NCBI GenBank assembly: GCA_902776455.1
Contig: CACYQI010000020.1
Coordinates: 1 to 37,566 of the forward strand
Length of the DNA stretch: 37,566 bases
Direction of reading: 5' to 3'
Origin: an uncultured Bacteroidales bacterium
GTDB taxonomy: Bacteria; Bacteroidota; Bacteroidia; Bacteroidales; Bacteroidaceae
In this document: positions 15,266 to 22,991 of the stretch, piece by piece
Position numbering within the stretch: the first letter of the stretch is position 1
How the letters are laid out: each line of letters opens with the position of its first letter
Made by a program: the position numbers and the translations under genes
The notes under the pieces: model-generated
Seen by the model: only the letters and a program-made list of their open reading frames with translations
Told to the model about the DNA's origin: nothing
The model's database searches: none

Positions 15266-16186
15266 ATGGTAAATAGTAAATACGTTTATCATCTTATTGC
15301 CTTCCTGGTCGTTGCCATTTGGGGTTCAACGTTTGTCGTCACGAAACTCCTGTTGCTGGCGGGACTCTCGCCAGCTATGATATTCACGCTGAGGTTCATC
15401 ATCGCCTATGCGCTTCTCTTGGGCCTTGCTGCCTTTCGGCGTCCGTTCCGTTGGTTCGCCAAAAGCTGGAAGGACGAACTCATCATGCTCGGACTCGGAC
15501 TGACAGGCGGCTCGCTCTACTTCCTGACGGAAAATGCCGCCATGAACTACACGACGACGACCAACACGGCACTCATCGTCTGCCTCTGCCCGCTGTTTGC
15601 TGCCCTGCTCATCTCCTTGTTCTATCGCGACCAAAGGCTGCGGGGCATACAGATAGCGGGAAGTCTGTTGGCTGTTGTCGGCGTAGTCATCGTCGAACTG
15701 AACGGCCGTTTTGTGCTACATCTCTCGCCCACAGGCGACGCACTCGCCTTTGCTGCCTGCCTCTGCTGGGCAGCCTATAGTCTGATGATTATTCCCGCCC
15801 TGAAGCGGTACGACACGTTGTTCATCACCCGCAAGCTCTTCTTCTACGGCTTGGTGACGATGATACCTTATTATATGATATATCCCGAGTGGCCGCCGCT
15901 CCAGACACTTCTGGAGCCGCAGACGATAGCGGAGTTGCTCTTCCTCGGAGCCATCGCCTCCACGCTTTGCTTCTATCTGTGGGCAAGGGTCATTCGTGGT
16001 CTCGGAGCCGTCGTGGCAACGAACTACGTCTATTTCAATCCCGTCGTTGCCATCCTCTGTGCCTGGATTGTCCTGAACGAAACGATCACCGTCTGGTTCC
16101 TGCTCGGCACAGTCCTCATCCTTGTAGGCATGTACTTCGCAGACAAGAAGACGAGGGGAAACGAAAGCGTCCGCACTTACGAGTAG
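15266..16186 (+). CDS. EamA-family (DMT superfamily) transporter
   Basis: The protein has 306 residues, with about ten membrane segments in two EamA repeats. The first begins IAFLVVAIWGSTFVVTKLLL and the second begins near GDALAFAACLCWAAYSLMI. WGSTFV and the closing VLILVGMYFADKK are typical of the family. It probably exports a metabolite across the inner membrane; the substrate cannot be told. The start at 15266 is chosen because the ATG at 15252 runs into a stop. Both lie in ATGGTAAAT repeats that follow a C/T-rich palindrome at 15212-15245. A terminator overlaps the stop codon. Confidence 0.88.
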   Translation: MVNSKYVYHLIAFLVVAIWGSTFVVTKLLLLAGLSPAMIFTLRFIIAYALLLGLAAFRRPFRWFAKSWKDELIMLGLGLTGGSLYFLTENAAMNYTTTTNTALIVCLCPLFAALLISLFYRDQRLRGIQIAGSLLAVVGVVIVELNGRFVLHLSPTGDALAFAACLCWAAYSLMIIPALKRYDTLFITRKLFFYGLVTMIPYYMIYPEWPPLQTLLEPQTIAELLFLGAIASTLCFYLWARVIRGLGAVVATNYVYFNPVVAILCAWIVLNETITVWFLLGTVLILVGMYFADKKTRGNESVRTYE

Positions 16187-16205
16187 GTGTAAATGCGGAC
16201 GCTTT
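16164..16205. terminator. Bidirectional terminator over the transporter stop codon
   Basis: AAAGCGTCCGCACTTAC (16164-16180) pairs with GTAAATGCGGACGCTTT (16189-16205) with one mismatch. The stop codon lies in the loop. Genes converge here (plus-strand transporter, minus-strand secreted protein), so it can end both transcripts. Confidence 0.8.
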
Positions 16206-16227
16206 TGAGTGAAGAAGTTCGAGAGGA

Positions 16228-16782
16228 CTACTTCGCAAGAATCTTTTTCCCGCCCTTGATATAGATACCCCAAGGTAATTTACTATTTAACGATTTACCA
16301 TTTACCATTTGTTGGCCGCTTAGATTGTAGATGTTCTCGCCCTTTAAGGGAGAGTTAGAGAGGGTCTTTATCCCTGTCGCAGTCTCTTCCCCTGCATAGC
16401 TTACGGCATCCGTATCTGCAAAGCGTATGTTGTAGAGCCTCACTGTGCCTTCTCCGTTGATATTGATAGGAATGCTGAGCAGTTCGCCGTCCTTGAATCT
16501 GTTGAGGTTCATGCTGTAGAGGATGAAGAGCAGATCGCCATTATCAAGCGTCTCCATGCAGAGTGTGTGACTGACCGTTGCTTCGCCCATCGTGGCATTG
16601 CTTGTGTCGATAGTCACGTCTGCTGGCAACTGCAAGCAGAACTGCAAGGCAGTCATGCCTGTTGCACCTGAAATGTTCATCGTTGCCTCGTTTGCCTTAA
16701 CCTCAAACGAGAGGTTCTGGGCGTTCGCACTACCGACAATTGCCGCAAGTGCGAATAGGATTGTTTGTATTCTTTTGTTCAT
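16228..16782 (-). CDS. Secreted cohesin-like domain protein with T9SS tail
   Basis: The protein has 184 residues. The first 21 form a signal peptide (MNKRIQTILFALAAIVGSANA). A single beta-sandwich of cohesin-like pattern follows: ALQFCLQLPADVTI, LFILYSMNLNRFKDGELLSI, then EGTVRLYNIRFADTDA. The end is a T9SS tail (ENIYNLSGQQ ... GIYIKGGKKILAK). Two repeats lie in frame in or just before the tail: a C/T palindrome (16328-16352, read as NSPLKGE) and an ATGGTAAAT run (16278-16310, read as MVNGKSLNSK). A protein with a dockerin lies upstream on the same strand, so the two may interact. The cohesin-like call is by pattern only. Confidence 0.6.
   Translation of the reverse strand: MNKRIQTILFALAAIVGSANAQNLSFEVKANEATMNISGATGMTALQFCLQLPADVTIDTSNATMGEATVSHTLCMETLDNGDLLFILYSMNLNRFKDGELLSIPININGEGTVRLYNIRFADTDAVSYAGEETATGIKTLSNSPLKGENIYNLSGQQMVNGKSLNSKLPWGIYIKGGKKILAK
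16278..16352. repeat. Two repeat elements inside the sorting-tail region
   Basis: CGCCCTTTAAGGGAGAG near 16340 is a short palindrome. TTTACTATTTAACGATTTAC and the bases after it repeat the words seen at 15251-15285 and 21356-21386. Both are translated as part of the secreted protein. Confidence 0.55.
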
Positions 16783-16815
16783 AGTGATTCCTTTTGCTTC
16801 GCCAACTTTTGCGAA

Positions 16816-17085
16816 TCATGCTGCCTTCGCAAACATCGGCGAATAAAATTCTTTAGTTAATTCACCAGTTGTAGTAATACCATTAGTTGAATCTTCACCC
16901 ATACCAGGTTTTGCACCATTCCAATCAATATCAATAGCATTTAATAAAAACTTAGGTGCTGTTGGATTATCATTACTATCATAATTATAATCAGATGCAG
17001 AATATCTAAAAGATGATTGGATGCCTGCAGTTTTACCAAGATCTTTAACATTATTAAATGTTATACCATTATTTGTATATTCCAT
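16816..17085 (-). CDS. AT-rich phage-like protein fragment
   Basis: The 89-residue open frame is very A/T-rich, unlike its neighbours. The sequence (YNYDSNDNPTAPKFLLNAID, then IDWNGAKPG) resembles small structural or tail proteins of low-GC Bacteroidales phages, but I cannot name a family. The last few residues (PMFAKAA) fall in DNA of normal composition, so the true C terminus was probably replaced at a junction near 16846. It lies between a cohesin-like gene and a dockerin gene on the same strand. Expression is unknown. Confidence 0.45.
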   Translation of the reverse strand: MEYTNNGITFNNVKDLGKTAGIQSSFRYSASDYNYDSNDNPTAPKFLLNAIDIDWNGAKPGMGEDSTNGITTTGELTKEFYSPMFAKAA

Positions 17086-17117
17086 ATATAAAATTTTAAA
17101 TATATTTATTTTATTTA

Positions 17118-17612
17118 TTAATTAACTCTAATTGTCCATTTTTCTGCTGTAGCTGCAGACATACGAGTTCTAATTAAATAATATCCATTTGTTGCAACAT
17201 TTTGTGTTTTAGCGTAAACACCTGTTGAAGAATTATAGAAGTTCATAGTAACAAAGTTTCCAGCAGGATCTGTAATTTCAACAGTCTTAGTAGATGGAAC
17301 TACTACATATAAATAATTATTAATTGTCATATCTACTTGTTTTGTTGTAAATGCAGATTGAGTTGCAATTGTTGTATAGTTACTACTTGTAATGTATGTA
17401 TCTCCTGAATTTTGACCACCATAATAATAAGTTGTTTGAGGTGCTGCATTATTCTTTATTATAGCAATTACGGCAGCGATGTCTGCAACATCAACTGTGC
17501 CATCTTCATTCACATCGCCTTTCAAAGGTTCGTTGTTACCACTCTGTGCAATTGCACTTGCGCTACTCAGCAGCACCGCTGCCAGCAGCATGAAAAACTT
17601 CTTTGTGTTCAT
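17118..17612 (-). CDS. Signal peptide + dockerin-like protein fused to an AT-rich phage-like domain
   Basis: Started at 17612, the protein has 164 residues. Residues 1-23 are a signal peptide (MNTKKFFMLLAAVLLSSASA). Residues 32-52 form one dockerin type I-like calcium loop and helix (GDVNEDGTVDVADIAAVIAI). From about residue 56 the DNA becomes strongly A/T-rich and the protein changes character (TTYYYGGQNSGDTYITSSNY ... YYLIRTRMSAATAEKWTIRV), like phage structural proteins. Normal dockerins have two such loops; only one is seen. The junction near 17447 suggests that foreign DNA joined the gene in frame. There is no T9SS tail, so the route out of the cell is unclear. Confidence 0.55.
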   Translation of the reverse strand: MNTKKFFMLLAAVLLSSASAIAQSGNNEPLKGDVNEDGTVDVADIAAVIAIIKNNAAPQTTYYYGGQNSGDTYITSSNYTTIATQSAFTTKQVDMTINNYLYVVVPSTKTVEITDPAGNFVTMNFYNSSTGVYAKTQNVATNGYYLIRTRMSAATAEKWTIRVN

Positions 17613-17650
17613 TGTTATAATGTTTGTTTGGTTAAGGTACATATACAAAA

Positions 17651-17791
17651 AACGTGGACTTCATTCGTCTACGTTTCAGAGGTATCGGCAAACACCATTG
17701 CAGCATATTCGAGTAAAAGCCCACGCCAAACGACGTGAGCATCCAGAACTTTACTCTCGCTGCTTCATTAAATTTGCCGATTTTCTGAAAC
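17651..17791. repeat. Highly folded intergenic element with nested stems
   Basis: Nested pairs are GTTTCAG/CTGAAAC (17673-17679/17785-17791), ATCGGCAAA/TTTGCCGAT (17684-17692/17773-17781), GCAGC/GCTGC (17700-17704/17759-17763), GAGTAAA/CTTTACTC (17711/17749-17756) and CACG/CGTG (17722-17737). A side hairpin, AACGTGGAC/GTCTACGTT, sits at the left end (17651-17677). It could be a structured RNA, a terminator or a mobile palindrome; the sequence alone does not decide. The rest of the gap (17792-17885) shows nothing else. Confidence 0.6.
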
Positions 17792-17885
17792 AAGATTCAA
17801 GTGGACGCTTCTTTGTCTATTATGATTAGTTTCTTTTGTTTATTCTATAGGCGAATTGTATTAGTTAATAGATAAAGGATAATAG

Positions 17886-18443
17886 TTATTTGAAGCCGAT
17901 GGGGCGATGCGGTTTCTTGGGTGGTGCCTGCAAGGCTGCCAAAGACTGGTTGATGAGTTCCAACTGCATGCGTGTATCTTCGTTGATGTTGTTCTGGTCG
18001 GCAAGTATGTCTTCTATGTCGAGCTTCAGCTCCTCGAAATCCTTGCGTAACTGGGCCACATCTGCAACTGTATTAGACAATACGGCCACCATACTGCGCA
18101 TTGCAACAAAGGCACGAGTTATCTTAATACTCATATCTATGGCAACATCACTTCTTAACACACTTGCAAGCATGAGTGCACCATGTTCTGTGAAGGCAAA
18201 GGGTAAGGCTGATTTAGGTCGTTTCAATCGTGATGTCATCACAAATTGTGATGAGATAAAAGACCATTCTTCTGCCGTGAGTCGGAACATAAAATCAGTA
18301 GGGAAACGCTCTGCATTACGTTTTACTGCCTGATTCAGTACACGTGTTTCCACACTATACAGCATAGCTAAGTCGAAGTCGAGCATCACGCGCTGACCTC
18401 GTATCTCATATATCTTGTTTTGTATGACTTAAACCTCGTTCAT
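17886..18443 (-). pseudogene. ORF6N-domain protein with a stop at codon 5
   Basis: From an ATG at 18443 the frame reads Met-Asn-Glu-Val, then TAA (18431-18429), then VIQNKIYEIRGQRVMLDFDL. The last part is the conserved start of the ORF6N domain, which means the stop falls within the original N terminus. The rest is intact: LAMLYSVETRVLNQAVKRNA, then RFPTDFMFRLT, and a C-terminal coiled coil (about 115-150). ORF6N proteins are DNA-binding proteins found in phages and bacterial chromosomes. The promoter is well placed 27 bp upstream of the ATG. Translation could restart at the GTG/ATG near 18392-18387, but this would lose the first strand of the domain. Confidence 0.75.
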
Positions 18444-18469
18444 GTGACCACATTCAGCCTTTCGCGCTA

Positions 18470-18499
18470 CAAAGTTAATGATTTATTCCTTTCAATCAA
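18470..18499 (-). promoter_or_regulatory. Promoter of the ORF6N gene
   Basis: CAAAGTTA at 18470-18477 (TAACTTTG) and CAA at 18497-18499 (TTG), with a 19 bp spacer, are an excellent match. The position supports the ATG at 18443 as the original start. Confidence 0.8.
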
Positions 18500-18582
18500 A
18501 GAAAAAGAAGAATTTATTGTCTTTTATTGCTGTCCCCGGAAAAAGCGCGAACTAAAGGTCAACGAAAGTCAAGATACGAGAA

Positions 18583-18644
18583 AACACAGACGGGGTATCA
18601 TCTGCCAACGCCTGAAGCGATAGTCGAAGATCCCCGTCTGTGTT
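18583..18644. terminator. 13-bp inverted repeat between ORF6N and peptidase genes
   Basis: AACACAGACGGGG (18583-18595) pairs perfectly with CCCCGTCTGTGTT (18632-18644) around a 36-base loop. The word ACAGACGGGG also occurs in the palindromic region at 37000-37390. It lies downstream of the C1 peptidase stop and may end that transcript. Confidence 0.5.
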
Positions 18645-18710
18645 CTGTCTATAGTAAGCATGAAGGACTTCACATAGAGAACCATGCCGTCCTATCTGCT
18701 TAGGGATAAA

Positions 18711-19934
18711 TCAGATGCCGAGCTTCTGTCGGATGTCCTGCGGGATGGCGTTCTTGTTGATGACGATGTTCATGGTCTTGTAGGCGGCGTAGGCCTGGCT
18801 GACGTACCAGAAGCCCTTGAACGGTCCGCTCTCGCCCCAAGAATTCTTCATCATGAAGTACTCTTTGCCGTACTGATCCTTGGCAATACCATAGATTTGC
18901 ATGCCATGATCGTCAGTCGTTTCCCAGTTGTCGTAAGCCTCTTGGCGCATCTCCTGCGTGATTTCCTTCTCGGCATTGGCTTCTACTATCTCAACTTTCT
19001 CCGAGGCTTTCTCGCCTGTCCAGCGTGCTTGGTCGCTGCCTACACCAGCCTTGAACTTCGTGTCGGGCACCATAGCCACGCTCTTGTTCTTGCCGCTGCG
19101 ACGGCTGAAACCGTCCTCGCTGACGTCGGCACCCCAAGCGAAAGTCCATCCGTTCTTCACCGATTCGTACATGACACGCATGAGTTCGTCCATCGGCAGA
19201 TTGTAGCTGCTTGCCCAGCGCCAGTTGTCTTCAATCTCGAGGATGAAGGACGAGTAGAAGGGATGGTGCGTGTAGCTGGTGAGGCTGACGTAGTCATTGG
19301 GGTCGAGCTTGAGGTAGTCCTTGACGAAGCTCTGTGGTGTGTAGCGCACGCCTTTGTACTCGAACTCGGTGGGACACTTGCCGAAGTAGCCGTCGAGCAT
19401 GCTCTGGAGAGCCGACTTCCAAGCCTTCGGGTAGATCTTCTTTGCGCTGCTCTTGCTGATGCTCTCAAGGTAAGCCGTCATCGGGGGGAAGAGTTGGCCG
19501 AAGTTGAACAGGGAGTCGCCGTATTCGGTGAAAGGATAAGGCATGATGCCTTCAGGGATGAAGCCGTAATGCTCCATGCAGTAGAGGGCGTCCTCGAAGC
19601 TTCCACCCTGGCTGAAACTTGCGTCGCCATGGGTGCGGACGTGCTTGTCGGCACGATCCACATAAGTCTTGCTGACGAGGAACGACTCGCAGAGATCGAG
19701 GTCTTCCTTCAGAGCGGGGTTCTTCTTGATAGCCTCGCTCTCCAGGAAAGCCAGAGAGGAATAAGCCCAGCAGGTGCCCGAACTGTTCTGGTTCTTAATG
19801 CTGGTGACGGGGTTTTCCACAATGGTGGTGAAGATAAGGCTGTCCTTGTCTGCCTTCTTCTCCTTGTCTTTGTCCTTGCCGGCTACAGGCATGACGAGCA
19901 ATGCGGCTGCAGCAAGTGCGATAAACTTCTTCAT
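18711..19934 (-). CDS. C1 family aminopeptidase (bleomycin hydrolase-like), exported
   Basis: The protein has 407 residues. A signal peptide (MKKFIALAAAALLVMPVAG) is followed by a short Lys/Asp linker. The papain-fold triad is visible: Cys55 in QNSSGTCWAYSS, His343 in DDHGMQIYG and Asn364 in MKNSWGES. The length and layout match the C1B bleomycin hydrolase/PepC group. In Bacteroidetes such proteins are often periplasmic. It should trim peptides from the N terminus. It lies 24 bp downstream of the M24 aminopeptidase on the same strand, so the two probably act together on peptides in the envelope. Confidence 0.92.
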   Translation of the reverse strand: MKKFIALAAAALLVMPVAGKDKDKEKKADKDSLIFTTIVENPVTSIKNQNSSGTCWAYSSLAFLESEAIKKNPALKEDLDLCESFLVSKTYVDRADKHVRTHGDASFSQGGSFEDALYCMEHYGFIPEGIMPYPFTEYGDSLFNFGQLFPPMTAYLESISKSSAKKIYPKAWKSALQSMLDGYFGKCPTEFEYKGVRYTPQSFVKDYLKLDPNDYVSLTSYTHHPFYSSFILEIEDNWRWASSYNLPMDELMRVMYESVKNGWTFAWGADVSEDGFSRRSGKNKSVAMVPDTKFKAGVGSDQARWTGEKASEKVEIVEANAEKEITQEMRQEAYDNWETTDDHGMQIYGIAKDQYGKEYFMMKNSWGESGPFKGFWYVSQAYAAYKTMNIVINKNAIPQDIRQKLGI

Positions 19935-19958
19935 GTTACAATTATTATTAAAGGTAAA

Positions 19959-21344
19959 TCAATTCTGTATCTCGTTGATGTGGTAGGGAATACGCTGCTT
20001 GCCGAGGTAACGGCAGCCATCGGCAGTGATGAGGATGTCGTCCTCGATGCGGATGCCACCAAAGTCCTTGTAGGTCTCGAGCAAGTCGAAGTTGAGGAAC
20101 TCGGCACAGTGTCCCTTCGAGCGCCACTCGTCGATGAGGGCGGGAATGAAGTAGATGCCGGGTTCATCGGTCATAACAAAGCCTTCCTGCAGGCGGCGAC
20201 CGCAGCGCAGACAGTTGGTGCCGAACTGTTCGAGATTAGGCCGTACTTCATCATCGAAGCCGACGTATGTCTGTCCGAGGCCTTCCATGTCGTGTACGTC
20301 CATGCCCATCATGTGACCAAGTCCGTGCGGCATGAACATGGCATGAGCGCCGGCACGAACGGCTTCCTCCGTGTCGCCCTTCATCAGGCCAAGTTCCTTA
20401 AGACGGTCCGTCATAAGCCGGCAGACACCGAAGTGCACGTCCCACCACTTCACGCCCGGTGCAGCAAGCGTCAGAGCGTAGTCGTGACACTCCTCCACGA
20501 TGCTGTAAATCTCGCGTTGCCGCTGGGTGAATCGTCCGCTGACGGGTGTTGTGCGGGTGTTGTCGCTGCAATAGTTCTCGTTGGTCTCCGCTCCGGCATC
20601 GCAAAGGAAGAGTCGTCCTGCCTCGAGAGGCCTTGGGCTGGGATAGCCATGCATTATTTCACCGTGCATCGTGACGATGCTTGGGAAACTGACCATGCAA
20701 CCCCGACTGCTGGCAATACCGCTGATGCGGCCTGCAATTTCCTGTTCCGTAACGCCTTCGCGACACATCTTCATGGCCGTGGTGTGCATTTCGTAACCGA
20801 TGGCGCAGGCACGTTCTATCTCCTCCACCTCGCCCTGACTCTTCACGGCCCGTTGGTCAACGACGGCTTTGATGAGTTCCACGCTGGCTGCCTCCCTCTG
20901 CTGCGAGGGATGGATGCCCAGCATGTCCATGAGCTGAATCATGGTGTCGTGGCGGTAAGGCGGCAGGAAGTGGATGCGACGGCCGCTGGCTTTGGCCTTC
21001 CCCAAGAAGTCGGAGAGGCTCTTCATCGGCATGGTCTTGGCCACACCTGCCTCGGCGGCCATGTCGGTAACGCTATCGACGGAGCCGAACCAAACGATGT
21101 CGTCGATGTCGATGTCGTCGCCGACGAGGTATTCCTGATTGCTGTCTGCGTCGATGACGCCTGCAAGTCCTTCGCGATGCAGCCCGAAGAAATAGAGGAA
21201 CGAGCTGTCCTGGCGGAAGCGATAGACGTTGCTTGGATAGTTGGCTGGCGAGTCGTTGTTGCCCATGAGCAGTATGATGCCGGAGCCTATCCTTTCCCTG
21301 AGCAGCCGACGCCGCTCGATGTAAGTCTGTTTATCGAATAACAC
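19959..21344 (-). CDS. pepP: Xaa-Pro aminopeptidase (M24B)
   Basis: The protein has 461 residues. An N-terminal AMP_N domain (about 1-160) is followed by the pita-bread metallopeptidase domain. Metal ligands lie in FLCDAGAETNENYCSDNTRT (two Asp), HGLGHMMGMDVHD (His), TDEPGIYF (Glu) and GGIRIEDDILIT (Glu). It removes N-terminal residues before proline, using two metal ions, usually in the cytoplasm. No signal peptide is seen. It lies 52 bp after the mannanase-like gene and 24 bp before the C1 peptidase. The gap before it is A/T-rich and repeats TTTACAATTT words. Confidence 0.93.
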   Translation of the reverse strand: MLFDKQTYIERRRLLRERIGSGIILLMGNNDSPANYPSNVYRFRQDSSFLYFFGLHREGLAGVIDADSNQEYLVGDDIDIDDIVWFGSVDSVTDMAAEAGVAKTMPMKSLSDFLGKAKASGRRIHFLPPYRHDTMIQLMDMLGIHPSQQREAASVELIKAVVDQRAVKSQGEVEEIERACAIGYEMHTTAMKMCREGVTEQEIAGRISGIASSRGCMVSFPSIVTMHGEIMHGYPSPRPLEAGRLFLCDAGAETNENYCSDNTRTTPVSGRFTQRQREIYSIVEECHDYALTLAAPGVKWWDVHFGVCRLMTDRLKELGLMKGDTEEAVRAGAHAMFMPHGLGHMMGMDVHDMEGLGQTYVGFDDEVRPNLEQFGTNCLRCGRRLQEGFVMTDEPGIYFIPALIDEWRSKGHCAEFLNFDLLETYKDFGGIRIEDDILITADGCRYLGKQRIPYHINEIQN

Positions 21345-21396
21345 CCTTATAGAATTTACAATTTGACGATTTACAATTTACTATTTGATACCTTTA

Positions 21397-22716
21397 CTAC
21401 TTGAGTTTTTCTGCGGCTTGACGAATGACGTTGAGGGTCGTTGTGTCTGAGGCGAAGACGGCGTTGAGGCCTTGTTCTTCTTGAGCAGGATCGCCCACAT
21501 AGTCGTCCCAACGCTGCCAGCGAACATGCCCGGGCTGAGCATATCCGCCCCACGCCCAGAAGCAGCAGCCTTGCAACTTGCCTTCGTCCATCAGGCCAAA
21601 GGCATATTCATAATAGATGTCCCGACCTTGAGTGGAAGAACTCAGCTCGATGCGATAGCCGTCGCGGGGATAGCCGAACTCCTCTAAGACCATGGGCTTA
21701 TTCAAGTCCTTCACGACGTTCCAGCAACGTTCCATATAGGCACGCGTCATGCGAGCTGCATAGGAAACGCTGTCCACGACAGAGGTTTCGCCGTTCTTTG
21801 CCAAGCCATTCTCCAACGGTCCGCTGGCCGGGCCGAGCCAATGCCAGTTGTAGGGCCAGATGTGGATGCAGACGTAGTCAATCTCGGGGAAGGCATGAAC
21901 CTGATGGAACAGTTCGGGGTCTTCTTCGCAGCCTTCGAGGCCTTCGCTTCCGGTGGTGACGAGGTGGTTCGGGTCGAGGCTCTTGATGAGCTTAGCCTGT
22001 GCTTCGACCCACTCGGCGAAGCAGGCTTTCGTCACGGAGTCGCGGGCGAAGGCACGCGGTTCGTTGGCGAGTTCCCAGGCCATGATGGCAGGCGACTCGC
22101 TGTAGGGCTTGCCGGTGACGGTGTTGGTGCGAGAGACCATGAAGCGGACGTGGTTTGCCGCCATCTCCTTTGCCTTGTCGTTCTGGACGAACTGGCAGTG
22201 ATAGCGCTCGGCGATGCCCCAGTCCGACCAGTCGGGCACCGGGCCGCAACCAGCCCACTCGAGGTAGGCGCCGTAGCCTCCGCTCCACTCCCAAGCGTTG
22301 TTGAGGAAGAGGACGGCGGTCATGCCGCGCTTTTCGAGTTCGGCAAGCAAGTAGTCGAGGCCCTGAAGAATGGTGTCGTTATAGACGCCGGGCTGCGGCT
22401 GGAGGACGGGAACGACGTGGGACGAGACGGTGTCCGGGCCTTCGCCGGAAGCGAGGACGCGCACGTTGGTGATGCCCACTTCCTGCATCAGGTCGAGTTC
22501 CTTCTGCAGGCGTTCGCGGTCGCCGCCTTGGCCTTCGCTGGCCAGAACTGCGCCGTACCAGAAGTTTGCGCCGATGAATTTGTACTCGGTCTGTCCGCGA
22601 TAGAAGCGTCCGCCGCGTGTTGTGATGAACTCAGGGCTGTTTTCGGTCTTCTCGTTCTGGCAGGCGAAAATTCCTGCCAAAGCGACTGCAATAAAGATGT
22701 ATGCAAAGCGTCTCAT
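21397..22716 (-). CDS. GH5-like mannanase lipoprotein
   Basis: The protein has 439 residues. The N terminus has a lipoprotein signal with lipobox ALAGIFAC (Cys19). The (beta/alpha)8 barrel of glycoside hydrolase family 5 follows: FIGANFWYGAVLA, the acid/base Glu in WELANEP (residue 219) and the nucleophile Glu in LEEFGYP (near residue 346). The order and the NFWYG start suggest subfamily 7 (endo-beta-1,4-mannanases). It should be anchored in the outer or inner membrane and cut mannan-type glycans. An AraC-type regulator lies upstream on the same strand. No SusC/D pair is present, so this is not a full polysaccharide-utilisation locus. Confidence 0.88.
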   Translation of the reverse strand: MRRFAYIFIAVALAGIFACQNEKTENSPEFITTRGGRFYRGQTEYKFIGANFWYGAVLASEGQGGDRERLQKELDLMQEVGITNVRVLASGEGPDTVSSHVVPVLQPQPGVYNDTILQGLDYLLAELEKRGMTAVLFLNNAWEWSGGYGAYLEWAGCGPVPDWSDWGIAERYHCQFVQNDKAKEMAANHVRFMVSRTNTVTGKPYSESPAIMAWELANEPRAFARDSVTKACFAEWVEAQAKLIKSLDPNHLVTTGSEGLEGCEEDPELFHQVHAFPEIDYVCIHIWPYNWHWLGPASGPLENGLAKNGETSVVDSVSYAARMTRAYMERCWNVVKDLNKPMVLEEFGYPRDGYRIELSSSTQGRDIYYEYAFGLMDEGKLQGCCFWAWGGYAQPGHVRWQRWDDYVGDPAQEEQGLNAVFASDTTTLNVIRQAAEKLK

Positions 22717-22745
22717 AACTTTGGACTTTGTTTTTTGTTCTTTCT

Positions 22746-22935
22746 ACTGGATGTTTCTCTCGAGCTTGCCGATGTTGACGGACTTTCTGCCTGCTTCGAC
22801 GACGTTTCCCGATGGGTTTCCGAAGGCTTCCTGCCGGGAGGGAGCTTCAAAAACGACAACGGATTAGACGAATTCGGTGGATTATCTTGTATGCTGGCTA
22901 CCAGTATGACTCAAATCCGTGCAGTCCGTTTAATC
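22746..22935. repeat. Gap between regulator and mannanase with an imperfect palindrome and a coding-like remnant
   Basis: CGGATTAGACGAATTC (from 22859) and GTCCGTTTAATCCG (ending about 22939) form the arms of an imperfect palindrome built on ACGGATTA words. On the minus strand, 22746-22870 also reads open without a start codon (ending GKLERNIQ and a stop). It may be the remnant of a gene or chance. No full gene is seen in the 275 bp gap. Confidence 0.4.
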
Positions 22936-22991
22936 CGCTGGCTTACGGTATCAGCCGTGCTATGGCGTGTTGCCTCCGGGGAGCAAGTGCG

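Noticed and set aside
18684-21341. An 885-codon open frame on the plus strand
   Set aside because: It is antisense to the C1 and M24 peptidase genes, which show clear catalytic motifs on the minus strand. Long antisense frames are common in GC-rich coding DNA.
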